Shown: positions 16,683-25,291 of the stretch, in pieces
How positions within the stretch are numbered: position 1 is the first letter of the stretch
How the letters are laid out: every line of letters begins with the position of its first letter
Assembly (NCBI RefSeq): GCF_007994075.1
Contig: NZ_VIWU01000001.1
Coordinates: 6,820,001 to 6,884,000 of the forward strand
DNA length: 64,000 bases
Origin: Pseudonocardia hierapolitana
GTDB taxonomy: Bacteria; Actinomycetota; Actinomycetes; Mycobacteriales; Pseudonocardiaceae
Reading direction: 5' to 3'
Translations under genes and position numbers: made by a program
Notes under the pieces: generated by a model
What the model was told of the DNA's origin: nothing
The model's input: the letters and a program-made list of their open reading frames with translations, nothing else
Database searches by the model: none

Positions 16683-18151
16683 TCCGCACCCGTCCGAGTG
16701 CCCGCGACCTGATCCGGCTCGTGCTCGGTGACACCTTCGAGAGCTGGGACAGCCCGATCGACCTCACCGGACTCGAACCGGGGTACGCGGCGCAGCTCGT
16801 GGCGGCGCAGGAGCGCTCCGGCGTCGACGAGGCCGTCGTGACGGGCGCGGGCACGATCGAGGGAACCGGCGTCGCCGTGATCGCGGGCGAGTTCGCCTTC
16901 CTCGCCGGGTCGATCGGCCGGGCCACCGCAGGCCGCATCGTGACGGCGGTCCGGCGGGCCACCCGGGAACGGCTTCCGCTGCTCGTCGCCACCTGCTCGG
17001 GCGGCACCCGGATGCAGGAGGGCACGCCCGCGTTCGTCGAGATGATCTCGATCTCGAAGGCCATCGTGGCGCACAAGGCCGCGGGCCTGCCCTACCTCGT
17101 CTACCTGCGCAACCCGACGACGGGTGGCGTGTTCGCGTCCTGGGGGTCGCTGGGGCACGTGACGGTCGCCGAGCCCGGCGCGCTCATCGGATTCCTCGGT
17201 CCGCGCATCGCGGAGGCGCTCACCGGCAAGCCGTTCCCGAGCGGGGTCCAGGTCGCCGAGAACCTCGTCGCGAAGGGCGTCATCGACGGTGTCGTGGCCC
17301 CCGAGGAGCTGGCCTCGGTGGCGCGCCGCGTGCTGCGGCTGCTCACCCCGAGCGTCGTCGGTGACGTGCCGCTGCCCACCCCCGGCCTCGGCGCGCCACC
17401 GCCTCGGCGCACGTCGACATGGGAGTCGGTGCTGCTGACCCGCCGGCCGGACCGCCCCGGCGTCCGCGACCTGCTGCGGCTCGGCGCCGACGACGTCATC
17501 CCGCTCAGCGGCACCGGCGACGGGCAGCGCGACGCCGGGCTGCTGCTCGCGCTCACCGCGTTCGGCGGACTGCCGTGCGTGCTGGTCGGGCAGGACCGCC
17601 GCCACCAGACGCCGGACCGGCCGCTGGGCCCCACCGCGCTCCGCGAGGCGCGCCGGGGCATGCGGCTGGCGGAGGAGCTGCGCCTCCCGCTCGTCGCCGT
17701 GATCGACACGCCCGGCGCCGCCCTCTCCCCGCGCGCCGAGGAAGGCGCGCTCGCCGGGGAGATCGCACGTTGCCTCGCCGACATGTCGAGCCTGTCGGTG
17801 CCCTCGGTGTCGGTGCTGCTGGGGCAGGGGAGCGGGGGAGCGGCACTCGCCCTGCTGCCGGCCGACCGCGTGATCGCCGCCGAGCACGCATGGCTGTCGC
17901 CGCTGCCGCCGGAGGGCGCCAGCGCGATCGTCCACCACGACACGGCTCACGCGCCGCTCATGGCCGAGCGGCAGCGGGTGAGTGCCTTCGACCTGCTCGA
18001 CGAGGGCATCGTGCACGTCGTGGTGCCGGAACGCCCCGCGGCCCACGACGACCCGCAGGCATTCGCGCACGCCATGATTGCGGCCTGCGTCGCGGCCATC
18101 CGGGATGCGACGCGGATCAGAGCGGACGGGCGGAAGAGGAGAGAGCCATGA
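16679..18151 (+). CDS. Fused beta/alpha acyl-CoA carboxyltransferase-like protein (AccD-AccA type)
   Basis: A 490-residue protein with two crotonase-fold halves. Residues of about 40-225 match the beta half (GAGTIEG, EFAFLAGSIGRA, CSGGTRMQEG). Residues of about 270-460 match the alpha half (PLVAVIDTPGAALSPRAEEG, LLGQGSGGAALAL). The zinc ribbon of bacterial AccD is absent. No biotin carboxylase or BCCP gene is nearby. In this setting it may run backwards as a malonyl-CoA-type decarboxylase or transcarboxylase rather than in fatty acid synthesis. It overlaps both neighbours by 4 bp. Confidence 0.85.
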   Translation: MIRTRPSARDLIRLVLGDTFESWDSPIDLTGLEPGYAAQLVAAQERSGVDEAVVTGAGTIEGTGVAVIAGEFAFLAGSIGRATAGRIVTAVRRATRERLPLLVATCSGGTRMQEGTPAFVEMISISKAIVAHKAAGLPYLVYLRNPTTGGVFASWGSLGHVTVAEPGALIGFLGPRIAEALTGKPFPSGVQVAENLVAKGVIDGVVAPEELASVARRVLRLLTPSVVGDVPLPTPGLGAPPPRRTSTWESVLLTRRPDRPGVRDLLRLGADDVIPLSGTGDGQRDAGLLLALTAFGGLPCVLVGQDRRHQTPDRPLGPTALREARRGMRLAEELRLPLVAVIDTPGAALSPRAEEGALAGEIARCLADMSSLSVPSVSVLLGQGSGGAALALLPADRVIAAEHAWLSPLPPEGASAIVHHDTAHAPLMAERQRVSAFDLLDEGIVHVVVPERPAAHDDPQAFAHAMIAACVAAIRDATRIRADGRKRREP

Positions 18152-18492
18152 CCGGGAGCACCAGCGCCGTCCCCGCGGCGCTGCAGACCTTCATCGACGC
18201 CACCAACACCGGCGACTCCGACGCGTTCGTCGCCGCCTTCACCGACGATGCGGTCCTCGACGACTGGGGCAACGTGTTCCACGGCCGGGACGGCATCGCG
18301 TCGTGGAACCGCACCGACAACATCGGCAAGCAGTCGCACTTCGAACTGGTCTCGCTGGAGCCGACGGACGACCCCGACCGGGTGGTCGCCACGCTGCGGG
18401 TCACGGGCAACGGGTTCAACGGCACCGGGCCGATGACCTTCGAGTTCCGTGGCGACCGGATCGCCCGGCTGGTGATCAGCCCCACCGGCTGA
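18148..18492 (+). CDS. NTF2-like (SnoaL) family protein
   Basis: A 114-residue NTF2-like protein. It starts LQTFIDATNTGDSDAFVAAF and contains FTDDAVLDDWGNVFHGRDGI, the standard SnoaL opening. It overlaps the stop of the carboxyltransferase gene as ATGA and ends the MatC operon. Such proteins often isomerise or bind the pathway intermediate, but no catalytic residues can be assigned with confidence. The tight coupling implies a role in the same pathway. Confidence 0.88.
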   Translation: MTGSTSAVPAALQTFIDATNTGDSDAFVAAFTDDAVLDDWGNVFHGRDGIASWNRTDNIGKQSHFELVSLEPTDDPDRVVATLRVTGNGFNGTGPMTFEFRGDRIARLVISPTG

Positions 18493-18536
18493 TCCAGTCG
18501 GGGCAACCGAACCGGCCCGCCACGTAGCCTCGGGAT

Positions 18537-20009
18537 ATGAGCGTCAGCGCCGGACCGCTGCTGCAGTTCGACCACTCCTACGCCCGCGAGCTGCCCCGCC
18601 TGTCGGTGCCGTGGACGGCCGCGCCGGTACCGTCGCCCGCCCTGCTGGTCCTCAACGAGGAACTGGCCGGTGAGCTGGGGCTCGATGACGAGGCGTTGCG
18701 GACGCCGGCGGGTGTCGCGCTTCTCGTGGGTGCCGGGCTTCCGGAGGATGCGCGTCCCGTCGCGCAGGCATACGCGGGCCACCAGTTCGGCGCCTACCAG
18801 CCCCGGCTGGGCGACGGGCGGGCGCTGTTGCTCGGCGAGCTCGTCGACCGCCGGGGGCAGCGACGTGACCTGCACCTGAAGGGTTCCGGGCGCACCCCCT
18901 TCGCCCGCGGTGGGGACGGCAAGGCGGCGGTGGGGCCGATGCTGCGGGAGTACGTGATGGGGGAGGCGATGCACGCGCTGGGCGTCCCCACCAGCCGCGC
19001 GCTCGCGGTGGTCGCCACCGGGGACCAGGTCGTGCGGGAGACGCTGCTGCCCGGTGCGGTGCTGGCGCGGGTCGCGGCGAGCCACCTGCGGGTCGGCACG
19101 TTCCAGTACGCGGCCGCGGCAGGTGACCCGGCGCTCGTGCGGCAGCTGGCGGACCACGCGATCGCGCGGCACTTCCCCGACGCGGCCGAGGCGGCCGACC
19201 CCTACCTGGAGTTCTACCGGCAGGTCGTCGACGCGCAGGCGTCGCTCGTGGCGCGTTGGATGCTCGTCGGATTCGTGCACGGCGTCATGAACACCGACAA
19301 CACCACGATCTCCGGGGAGACCATCGACTACGGCCCCTGCGCGTTCATCGACGCCTACGACCCCGCCGCGGTCTTCAGCTCGATCGACCACGGCGGCCGC
19401 TACGCCTACCGCAACCAACCCGGCATCGCCCAGTGGAACCTCGCCCGGCTGGGCGAGGTACTGCTTCCGCTGATCGACGACGACGTGGACGCGGCGGTAG
19501 GGGCCGCCACCGAGGTGGTGATCTCGTTCGTCGAGCGGTACGAGGGGTACTGGGCGGACGGCATGGTCGCGAAGCTCGGCCTGGAGGCGCCGGACGCGTC
19601 GCTGTTCCGGGACCTGCTGGCGCTGCTGCACGCCCAGCACGTGGACTTCACGCGGTTCTTCCGGACGCTGTCGTCGCACCTGCGCCCGGATCATCCGCAC
19701 CGTGGGCAGGCGCGGTCGCTGTTCACCGAGCCGGAGGCGTTCGACGCGTGGTCGGCTCGGTGGGAGGCCCTGCTGCCCCCGGACCGCCACGCCGTGGCGG
19801 CGGCGATGGACCGGGTCAACCCCGTCTACATCCCGCGCAACCACGTGGTGGAGGACGCGTTGGCCGCGGCCACCGCGGGGGACATGGCGCCGTTCCACCG
19901 CCTCGTCGAGGTCGTCTCCCAACCGTTCGTCGAGCGTGAAGGGCTGGACCGCTACGCCGAACCGGCGCCGGCGGGCAGCCGCCCCCACGTCACCTACTGC
20001 GGCACCTGA
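18537..20009 (+). CDS. selO: Protein adenylyltransferase SelO (YdiU/UPF0061)
   Basis: A 490-residue pseudokinase-fold enzyme that transfers AMP from ATP to protein Ser, Thr or Tyr residues, linked to redox stress in studied bacteria. Typical features are [55 protein letters not shown] and HGVMNTDN, followed by DYGPCAFID in the catalytic loop. It ends in a C-terminal Cys-Gly-Thr, close to the conserved cysteine (selenocysteine in animals) near the family terminus. Length is normal. It is transcribed alone and followed by a strong palindrome. Confidence 0.95.
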   Translation: MSVSAGPLLQFDHSYARELPRLSVPWTAAPVPSPALLVLNEELAGELGLDDEALRTPAGVALLVGAGLPEDARPVAQAYAGHQFGAYQPRLGDGRALLLGELVDRRGQRRDLHLKGSGRTPFARGGDGKAAVGPMLREYVMGEAMHALGVPTSRALAVVATGDQVVRETLLPGAVLARVAASHLRVGTFQYAAAAGDPALVRQLADHAIARHFPDAAEAADPYLEFYRQVVDAQASLVARWMLVGFVHGVMNTDNTTISGETIDYGPCAFIDAYDPAAVFSSIDHGGRYAYRNQPGIAQWNLARLGEVLLPLIDDDVDAAVGAATEVVISFVERYEGYWADGMVAKLGLEAPDASLFRDLLALLHAQHVDFTRFFRTLSSHLRPDHPHRGQARSLFTEPEAFDAWSARWEALLPPDRHAVAAAMDRVNPVYIPRNHVVEDALAAATAGDMAPFHRLVEVVSQPFVEREGLDRYAEPAPAGSRPHVTYCGT

Positions 20010-20049
20010 GCCCGACCGGTCGGGCAGCCGCCATCGGGGCGGCGCCCCG
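20010..20049. terminator. Bidirectional terminator-like palindromes
   Basis: Between the convergent selO and GNAT genes there are two perfect inverted repeats. GCCCGACCGGTCGGGC is a 16-bp palindrome at 20010-20025. CGGGGC-GGC-GCCCCG is a 6-bp stem at 20035-20049. There is no T-run, as is common in high-GC actinomycetes. Position between two convergent stops supports a terminator role. Confidence 0.5.
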
Positions 20050-20063
20050 GCCGGCCCGCCGTC

Positions 20064-20762
20064 TCAGGCGACGGCCGCGTCGGCGAGCGCGCGGAGGCCG
20101 ACGAACCGGGTGTGCCTGCGCAGGGTGAAGCCCAGCGACTCGTACAGCCGGATCGCGTTCACGTTCGACACCGCGGCGTGCATCAGCGGGATCTCGCCGC
20201 GCTCCCTGATCCCCGCGGCGACGGCCAGCACGAGCCGCGTGGCCAGCCCGCGCCCGCGGAACCGCACGTCGGTGCAGACGGCGCTGATCTCGGTCCAACC
20301 CGGCGGGTGCAGCCGCTCGCCCGCCATCGCGACGAGCTCGCCGCCGTGTCGGATGCCCAGGTAGGTGCCCATCTCGACGGTGCGGGGCAGGAACGGCCCC
20401 GGCCGGGTCCGCTCGACGAGGGCGAGCATCTCCGGCACGTCCGCCGGACCGAGGACCACCGCCTCGGGGTCCGGGTCGACCTCGACACCGGCGTCGACGA
20501 GCTGAACGGCGGCGATCTCGGCGAGCACCTCCCAGCCCGGCGGCGGCTCGACGCGCGGTGCCGACACGGCCGCGGTGGCGTCCGGCCCGACCAGTGCGGC
20601 GAGGTCCGTCCACGCGCCGAGGTCCGGTTCGTCGGGCAGCGCCACGAACGGGCAGACGTCGGGTGGGTACCGCACCGCCGACCCGTGCCGCACCGCGAAG
20701 TGCGCGTGCGGGCCGAGGAGGGAGGCGCGGATCGGGTTGTCGAGAACGTGCTGCTCGCTCAC
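20064..20762 (-). CDS. GNAT-family N-acetyltransferase
   Basis: A 232-residue GNAT protein. The acetyl-CoA-binding motif A is CTDVRFRGRGLATRLVLAVA at about residues 163-182, and motif B is HAAVSNVNAIRLYESLGF. The subtype is the FR47-like group. The N-terminal 90 residues are variable and probably bind the acceptor. It acetylates an amine or amino acid of unknown identity. It converges with selO and is divergent from the BKACE gene, about 210 bp away. Confidence 0.9.
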   Translation of the reverse strand: MSEQHVLDNPIRASLLGPHAHFAVRHGSAVRYPPDVCPFVALPDEPDLGAWTDLAALVGPDATAAVSAPRVEPPPGWEVLAEIAAVQLVDAGVEVDPDPEAVVLGPADVPEMLALVERTRPGPFLPRTVEMGTYLGIRHGGELVAMAGERLHPPGWTEISAVCTDVRFRGRGLATRLVLAVAAGIRERGEIPLMHAAVSNVNAIRLYESLGFTLRRHTRFVGLRALADAAVA

Positions 20763-20917
20763 GGGCGAGGTCCTCCAGTAGGGGTGAGCGGACCGGGGCC
20801 GGCGGCGAGCCGGGACCGATCTTCACGGTAATTGCCGTCCCGCGTAGCTCCGGCGGGTCGTCGTGCTCGCCGGCGCCGTGGACAGCGCCAGCAACCGACC
20901 CGTATGGTGAACGGCGA

Positions 20918-20932
20918 GTTCGTATCTCGAAC
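20918..20932. promoter_or_regulatory. Dyad operator upstream of the BKACE-SDR operon
   Basis: GTTCG-TATCT-CGAAC is a perfect 5-bp inverted repeat with a 5-bp spacer, 40 bp before the BKACE start. This pattern is like IclR-family operators (GTTCG/CGAAC half-sites). The IclR-type gene at 27766 closes the same cluster and is the obvious candidate regulator. Confidence 0.55.
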
Positions 20933-20972
20933 GACGCGGAGGTCGACACATGCTTCCAGCCGGGGGATCGAC

Positions 20973-21914
20973 GTGATCGCCGCGGAGCGGGTGATCATCA
21001 GTGCCGCGGTGACGGGCTCGGTCCACGTGCCGTCGCAGAGCGATCACCTTCCGATCACGCCGGAGGAGATCGTGGCGGAGGCGCTGGCCGCGGCGGAGGC
21101 CGGGGCGGCGGTCATCCACCTCCACGCCCGCCACGCCGAGGACGGCAGACCGGCCTTCGAGCCGGCCGTCTTCGAGGAGATCATCCCGCCGATCGCCGCC
21201 CGGTGCGACGCGGTCGTCAACATCACGACCGGCGGGGCGTCGTCCATGACGATCGAGGAGCGGCTCGCCGCGGCGACCTGGTTCAGCCCGGAGCTCGCCT
21301 CGCTCAACATGGGGTCGATGAACTTCGTCTTCTCCGGCATCGCCGAGAAGGTGACCAGCTGGAAGCACGCGTGGGAGAAGCCCTACGTCGAGAACACCTA
21401 CCGCAGGCCGTTCGTCAACTCCTTCGAGCAGATCGAGTACGCGCTGCGGGAACTGGGTGAGCGGGGCGGCACCAGGTTCGAGTACGAGTGCTACGACATC
21501 GGGCACCTGTACACGCTCGCGCACTTCGCCGAGCGCGGGCTCGCCACGCCGCCGTTCCTCATCCAGGGCGTCTTCGGGATCCTCGGCGGGATCGGGGCCG
21601 ACCACGCCAACCTCACGCACATGGTCGCCATCGCCGACAAGCTCTTCGGCGACGACTACCACTTCTCCGCGTTCGCCGCGGGACGCCACCAGATGCAGTT
21701 CTGCACGCACAGCGCCTGGCTCGGTGGTCACGTCCGGGTGGGGCTGGAGGACAACCTCTACATCGGCAAGGGCGAGAAGGCGACCAGCAACGCGCAACAG
21801 GTGCGCAAGGCCCGGGAGATCCTCGCCGACCTGGGCAAGCAGATCGCGACGCCGGCCGACGTCCGGCGGATGCTCGCGCTCAAGGGCGCGGAGAAGGTGG
21901 TGTTGCAGCGATGA
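20973..21914 (+). CDS. BKACE family beta-keto acid cleavage enzyme
   Basis: A 313-residue enzyme of the DUF849/BKACE family. These zinc enzymes condense a beta-keto acid with acetyl-CoA and release acetoacetate plus a new CoA ester. The zinc-binding HLH is at residues 49-51 (VIHLHARHAEDG). Other family marks are NITTGGASSMT, SLNMGSMNF and GIGADHANLTHMV. The GTG start follows CGGGGGA at 20961. It overlaps the SDR gene by 4 bp, which suggests that the SDR makes the beta-keto acid it uses. The natural keto acid is unknown. Confidence 0.93.
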   Translation: MIAAERVIISAAVTGSVHVPSQSDHLPITPEEIVAEALAAAEAGAAVIHLHARHAEDGRPAFEPAVFEEIIPPIAARCDAVVNITTGGASSMTIEERLAAATWFSPELASLNMGSMNFVFSGIAEKVTSWKHAWEKPYVENTYRRPFVNSFEQIEYALRELGERGGTRFEYECYDIGHLYTLAHFAERGLATPPFLIQGVFGILGGIGADHANLTHMVAIADKLFGDDYHFSAFAAGRHQMQFCTHSAWLGGHVRVGLEDNLYIGKGEKATSNAQQVRKAREILADLGKQIATPADVRRMLALKGAEKVVLQR

Positions 21915-22666
21915 CGACGGGACTGCTCGCGGGCAAGGTCGTGCTCGTCGTCGGTGGGAGCACCGGCATCGGGGCCGACGCCGCACGGGTCTTCGCCGGG
22001 GAGGGCGCCTCCGTCATGCTCGCCGCGCGGTCGAAGGACGCGCTCGCGGCGCTCACCGAGGAGTTCACGGAGGCGGGGCACGATGTCGCGTACGCCCCGG
22101 GTGACGTCAGCGTCGGAGCCGATGTCGCGGGATTCGTCGACGCCACCCTCGACCGGTTCGGCCGGCTCGACGGCGCCTTCAACAACGCCGGCATCAACGG
22201 GCAGGGCCGGCTCGACGACGTGTCGGAGGACGATTTCGACCGGATCATGGCCGTGAACGTCAAGGGCACGTGGCTGTGCCTGCGCGAGGAGATCCGGGCG
22301 ATGCGCGAGTCGGGCGGGTCGATCGTCAACACCAGCAGCGTGGGCGGGTTCCGCGGCAACACCGGCCTCGGTGCGTACCAGGCCACGAAGCACGCGGTCA
22401 TCGGCCTCACCCGCACCGCCGCGCACGACAACGGGCCGCTCGGCATCCGCGTCAACGTGGTCGCCCCCGGGCCGACCGAGACCCCGATGCTCACGCAGTG
22501 GCGGCAGAACGACCCGGCGGCCGTGGAACGCCGGATCGCCGCGGTACCCCTGCGGAAGGCAGGCACGACCACGGAGGTGGCCAACGCCGCCGCGTGGTTG
22601 CTGAGCGACCGCGCGAGCCAGGTCACCGGCGTCGTCCTGCCCGTCGACGGCGGGTACTCGGCCTGA
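21911..22666 (+). CDS. Short-chain dehydrogenase/reductase (SDR)
   Basis: A 251-residue classical SDR. The coenzyme motif is GGSTGIG at 15-21, with NNAG at about 91-94, the Ser in TSS at 141-143 and the YQATK catalytic pair Tyr156/Lys160. Arg residues after the second beta strand (LAARSKD) suggest NADP(H), although this is weak. The start overlaps the BKACE stop codon as ATGA. The most economical role is oxidation of a beta-hydroxy acid to the beta-keto acid cleaved by BKACE. This is inferred from gene order. Confidence 0.93.
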   Translation: MTTGLLAGKVVLVVGGSTGIGADAARVFAGEGASVMLAARSKDALAALTEEFTEAGHDVAYAPGDVSVGADVAGFVDATLDRFGRLDGAFNNAGINGQGRLDDVSEDDFDRIMAVNVKGTWLCLREEIRAMRESGGSIVNTSSVGGFRGNTGLGAYQATKHAVIGLTRTAAHDNGPLGIRVNVVAPGPTETPMLTQWRQNDPAAVERRIAAVPLRKAGTTTEVANAAAWLLSDRASQVTGVVLPVDGGYSA

Positions 22667-22774
22667 CCGGACCTGCCGGCAAGGCCTGGGTCGACCACCT
22701 CGATCCGGCTCTGCGCGGCAGCGGCGGACGCCTCGGAGCCGCCGACGCGTCCCTCCCCCCGGGGATCCGCCGGC

Positions 22775-23344
22775 TCACGCGTCGCCGGGCGGCTCCACGC
22801 CGAAGATCGCGAGCTGGGTGGCGACCTGGTCGTAGTAGCCCACCAGGGTCACGAGCTCGAAGAGCCCGCGCTCGCCCAGCGTGGCCGTGGCCGCGGCGTA
22901 CTCGGCGTCGTCGAGGTTCTGGTGGTCGAGGATCGCCAGCGTCGTGGTGAAGACGGTGCGCTCCTCGTCGGAGCGGAACGTGGGCGGGGTGCGGGTGGCG
23001 AGACCCTCGATCTCGGTGTCGGTGAGGCCTGCGGCCCGCCCCGCCTTCCGGTGTGCGTACAGCTCGAACGGGCTCTCGCGGTGGAACGCGACGAGCAGGA
23101 TCGCGATCTCGCAGGCCCGGTCGGAGAGCTGGAGCTCGTACCGCATGGTCCAGCCGATCCGCTCGAACACGCGCCCGAGGGGAGGGCTCAGCAGCCATGC
23201 GTTCGGTGGCCCGATGAGCCCACCCTCCGGATGGACGAGCGAGAAGGACGACTTCGTGCGCTTGCCGCCGGTGAACCTGGCGTAGATCTCCGCCTGCTCC
23301 GGGGTCATGGCCTCCGGGGCGATGCGGGACAGGCGCTCGGTCAC
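22775..23344 (-). CDS. Carboxymuconolactone decarboxylase-like (AhpD-fold) protein
   Basis: A 189-residue AhpD-fold protein of the carboxymuconolactone decarboxylase family. The helical core reads RACEIAILLVAFHRESPFELYAH, with the conserved Glu and His. There is no CxxC motif, so it is not an AhpD-type peroxidase reductase. Family members decarboxylate lactones or act in aromatic pathways. The GTG start is supported by GAGGAGG and is divergent from the HpcH aldolase gene over about 140 bp that contains operator dyads. Confidence 0.88.
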   Translation of the reverse strand: MTERLSRIAPEAMTPEQAEIYARFTGGKRTKSSFSLVHPEGGLIGPPNAWLLSPPLGRVFERIGWTMRYELQLSDRACEIAILLVAFHRESPFELYAHRKAGRAAGLTDTEIEGLATRTPPTFRSDEERTVFTTTLAILDHQNLDDAEYAAATATLGERGLFELVTLVGYYDQVATQLAIFGVEPPGDA

Positions 23345-23438
23345 GGTGTGCCCTCCTCTCTCTCCCACTGAACCGATACGGGACGCCGGGCCGGGGCTTC
23401 CTCTTGCGCGACCAGCTCCCGGAATGCGAGTCTGCATC

Positions 23439-23465
23439 GCGAACAACATGTTCGCAAGCTGAACA
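23439..23465. promoter_or_regulatory. Overlapping dyads between the CMD-like and aldolase genes
   Basis: GCGAAC-AACAT-GTTCGC is a perfect 6-bp dyad at 23439-23455. TGTTC-N7-GAACA at 23449-23465 overlaps it. The half-sites (CGAAC/GTTCG) are the same as in the operator at 20918, although in everted order. The site is 20-45 bp upstream of the aldolase start and in the divergent region of the CMD-like gene, so one regulator could control both directions. Confidence 0.55.
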
Positions 23466-23484
23466 CAGGGAGGACAGGGCCGTC

Positions 23485-24273
23485 GTGTTCCGTGAGCTGC
23501 TCCGATCCTCCGACCGGCCGGTCGTGGGCACCTTCGTCAAGATCCCGGCGCTCGAGGTGGCGGAGCTCCTCGGCGAGGCGGGCTTCGACTTCGTCGTCAT
23601 CGACACCGAGCACGCGCTGCTCTCGGTCCGGGACGTCTACTCGCTGGTGGTCGTGTACTCGCGGATGGGCGTCGCGCCGCTGGTCCGGATCACCGACCAC
23701 GGCTATGGCGACGCGCAGCGCTACCTGGACGCGGGCGCCGCCGGCATCCTCGTGCCGCACGTCTCCAACGCGGGACAGGCGAGCGCCGCCATGCGCCAGT
23801 ACCTCTTCCCGCCCGAGGGCACCCGCGGCATGGGGTACGCGTCGCGGGCCGGGCTGTGGGGCGACCTCCCGGGCGGCCCCGCCGAGTACGTGCGCGTCGG
23901 GCAGGAGGACATCGCCCGGATCGCCATGATCGAGGAGAAGGAGTCCGTCGACGACCTACCGGCGATCCTGACCGCACCGGGCGTCGACGCCGTGTTCATC
24001 GGCCCCGGCGACCTCTCCCTGTCCATGGGGGAACCCGCCGGCTCACCCGCCGTCCACGACGCGGTCACCACGTGCATCGCGACGGCCGTGGAGGCCGGCG
24101 TGCCGGTCGGGACCGTCGTGCAGGGCGAGGACCAGATCCGGCTGCGCGCCGAACAGGGCTGCCGGTTCCTCCTCGTCGGGAACGACACGGGGATGTTCGG
24201 CACGGCCGCGCGGCGGATCACGTCGACGGCCCGCTCCGCGCTCGCCGCACCCACCGCAGACGAGGAGGACTGA
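23485..24273 (+). CDS. HpcH/HpaI-family class II aldolase
   Basis: A 262-residue pyruvate-type aldolase of the HpcH/HpaI family. These metal-dependent enzymes cleave 4-hydroxy-2-oxo acids to pyruvate (or a related keto acid) and an aldehyde. Key residues are His43 in DTEHALL, Arg69 in LVRIT, Glu150 in AMIEEKES and Asp176 in FIGPGDLSLSMG, all expected for substrate and metal binding. The GTG start follows GGGAGGACAGG. It leads the bicupin, transporter, DUF6282 and IclR genes. It probably performs the final cleavage of the pathway, with unknown side-chain specificity. Confidence 0.93.
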   Translation: MFRELLRSSDRPVVGTFVKIPALEVAELLGEAGFDFVVIDTEHALLSVRDVYSLVVVYSRMGVAPLVRITDHGYGDAQRYLDAGAAGILVPHVSNAGQASAAMRQYLFPPEGTRGMGYASRAGLWGDLPGGPAEYVRVGQEDIARIAMIEEKESVDDLPAILTAPGVDAVFIGPGDLSLSMGEPAGSPAVHDAVTTCIATAVEAGVPVGTVVQGEDQIRLRAEQGCRFLLVGNDTGMFGTAARRITSTARSALAAPTADEED

Positions 24274-24279
24274 CCACCC

Positions 24280-25203
24280 ATGGCCTACGCGAAGGACGAC
24301 CCGCGCTCGGCACTGGCCGCGCCCAGCAGCGCATCGGCGCCGGTGGCGGATGGCGGTATCGCCGCTCCGCAGTTCCTCGACTTCTCCGTGCTCCCGCCCG
24401 ACGTCGTGTCGGCCGCAGGCAGCAGCCAGTGGATCGTCCGGGGGCAGAACTTCGTGCTGATCTACACGGAGCCGGTGGCGGGTGACCTCGTCTGGAAGTC
24501 CGCGCTGCGGTCCGAGCAGGTGCTGCTGCTGATCGACGAGAGCAGTGCCGTCAGCGGCACGACCGGCACCGGCGACACCCACGAGGTGACCGGCCCGGCG
24601 CTCGTGGTGGTGCCGCCGGGGGAGAGCGCGATCACGAGCACGGGTACCGGCCCGGTCGTCTCGCTGCTGCAGTCGGACGAGGCCGAGTGGGCCGCGAAGG
24701 CGTCCAACGCCGCGGCGTACGAGACCCCGCACCCGCACGTCGCTCCGCTCGAACCCTGGCCGGAGCCGGTGGACGGCTACCGGTGGCGGACCTACCTCAT
24801 GTCCGACGTACCGGCCGACCCGAAGCGCTTCGGACGGATCTTCCGGACCCGGGCGTTCATGGTCAACTTCCTGCCCCCGTCGGCAGGCCCGCGGGACCTG
24901 TCCAGGATGTCGCCGCACTTCCACGAGGACTTCGAGCAGGCCAGCCTGGTGGTCGAGGGGACCTACATCCACCACATCCAGACCCCGTGGGGCACGGACG
25001 GCCGGCAGTGGCGGCCGGAGGACCACGCGCGGGTCGGGAGCCCGTCCCTGACGATCATCCCCCCGCCGACGATCCACACCTCCCAGGGCATCGGGTGGCG
25101 GGCCAACCACCTCATCGACATCTTCGCCGGCCCCCGCCGCGACTTCTCCGCGCGGCCCGGATGGGTCCTCAACGCCGACGAGTACCCGAGCCCCGTCGAC
25201 TGA
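24280..25203 (+). CDS. Bicupin-like protein of unknown function
   Basis: A 307-residue protein with two cupin-like halves. Residues of about 50-150 lack metal ligands. Residues of about 210-290 carry HFHEDFEQASLVVEG and PPPTIHTSQG, which fit a metal-binding cupin (two His, a Glu/Gln and a later His). It begins 6 bp after the aldolase stop, with GAGGAGG at about 24262. Bicupins include gentisate-type ring-cleavage dioxygenases, oxalate decarboxylases and isomerases. I cannot assign it to any of these. Its place in the operon suggests an isomerase or dioxygenase step. Confidence 0.75.
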   Translation: MAYAKDDPRSALAAPSSASAPVADGGIAAPQFLDFSVLPPDVVSAAGSSQWIVRGQNFVLIYTEPVAGDLVWKSALRSEQVLLLIDESSAVSGTTGTGDTHEVTGPALVVVPPGESAITSTGTGPVVSLLQSDEAEWAAKASNAAAYETPHPHVAPLEPWPEPVDGYRWRTYLMSDVPADPKRFGRIFRTRAFMVNFLPPSAGPRDLSRMSPHFHEDFEQASLVVEGTYIHHIQTPWGTDGRQWRPEDHARVGSPSLTIIPPPTIHTSQGIGWRANHLIDIFAGPRRDFSARPGWVLNADEYPSPVD

Positions 25204-25215
25204 TCCTCCTCCGGT

Positions 25216-25235
25216 CGTGACGGGATCTCGTCACG
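25216..25235. other. Inverted repeat between the bicupin and transporter genes
   Basis: CGTGACG-GGATCT-CGTCACG is a perfect 7-bp stem with a 6-nt loop, 13 bp after the bicupin stop. It may be an operator, a processing hairpin or an attenuator that sets transporter levels apart from the upstream enzymes. The sequence does not decide between these. Confidence 0.45.
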
Positions 25236-25291
25236 GCAAGTCCGCAGTGCCCCCATGGTCAAGCTGTCTTCAGCGTTGAAGGAGACTTGTC

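Noticed and set aside
16679..18151. Annotation as ordinary acetyl-CoA carboxylase for fatty acid synthesis
   Set aside because: The zinc ribbon is missing, no biotin subunits are near, and it is coupled to a dicarboxylate carrier and a CoA-transferase.
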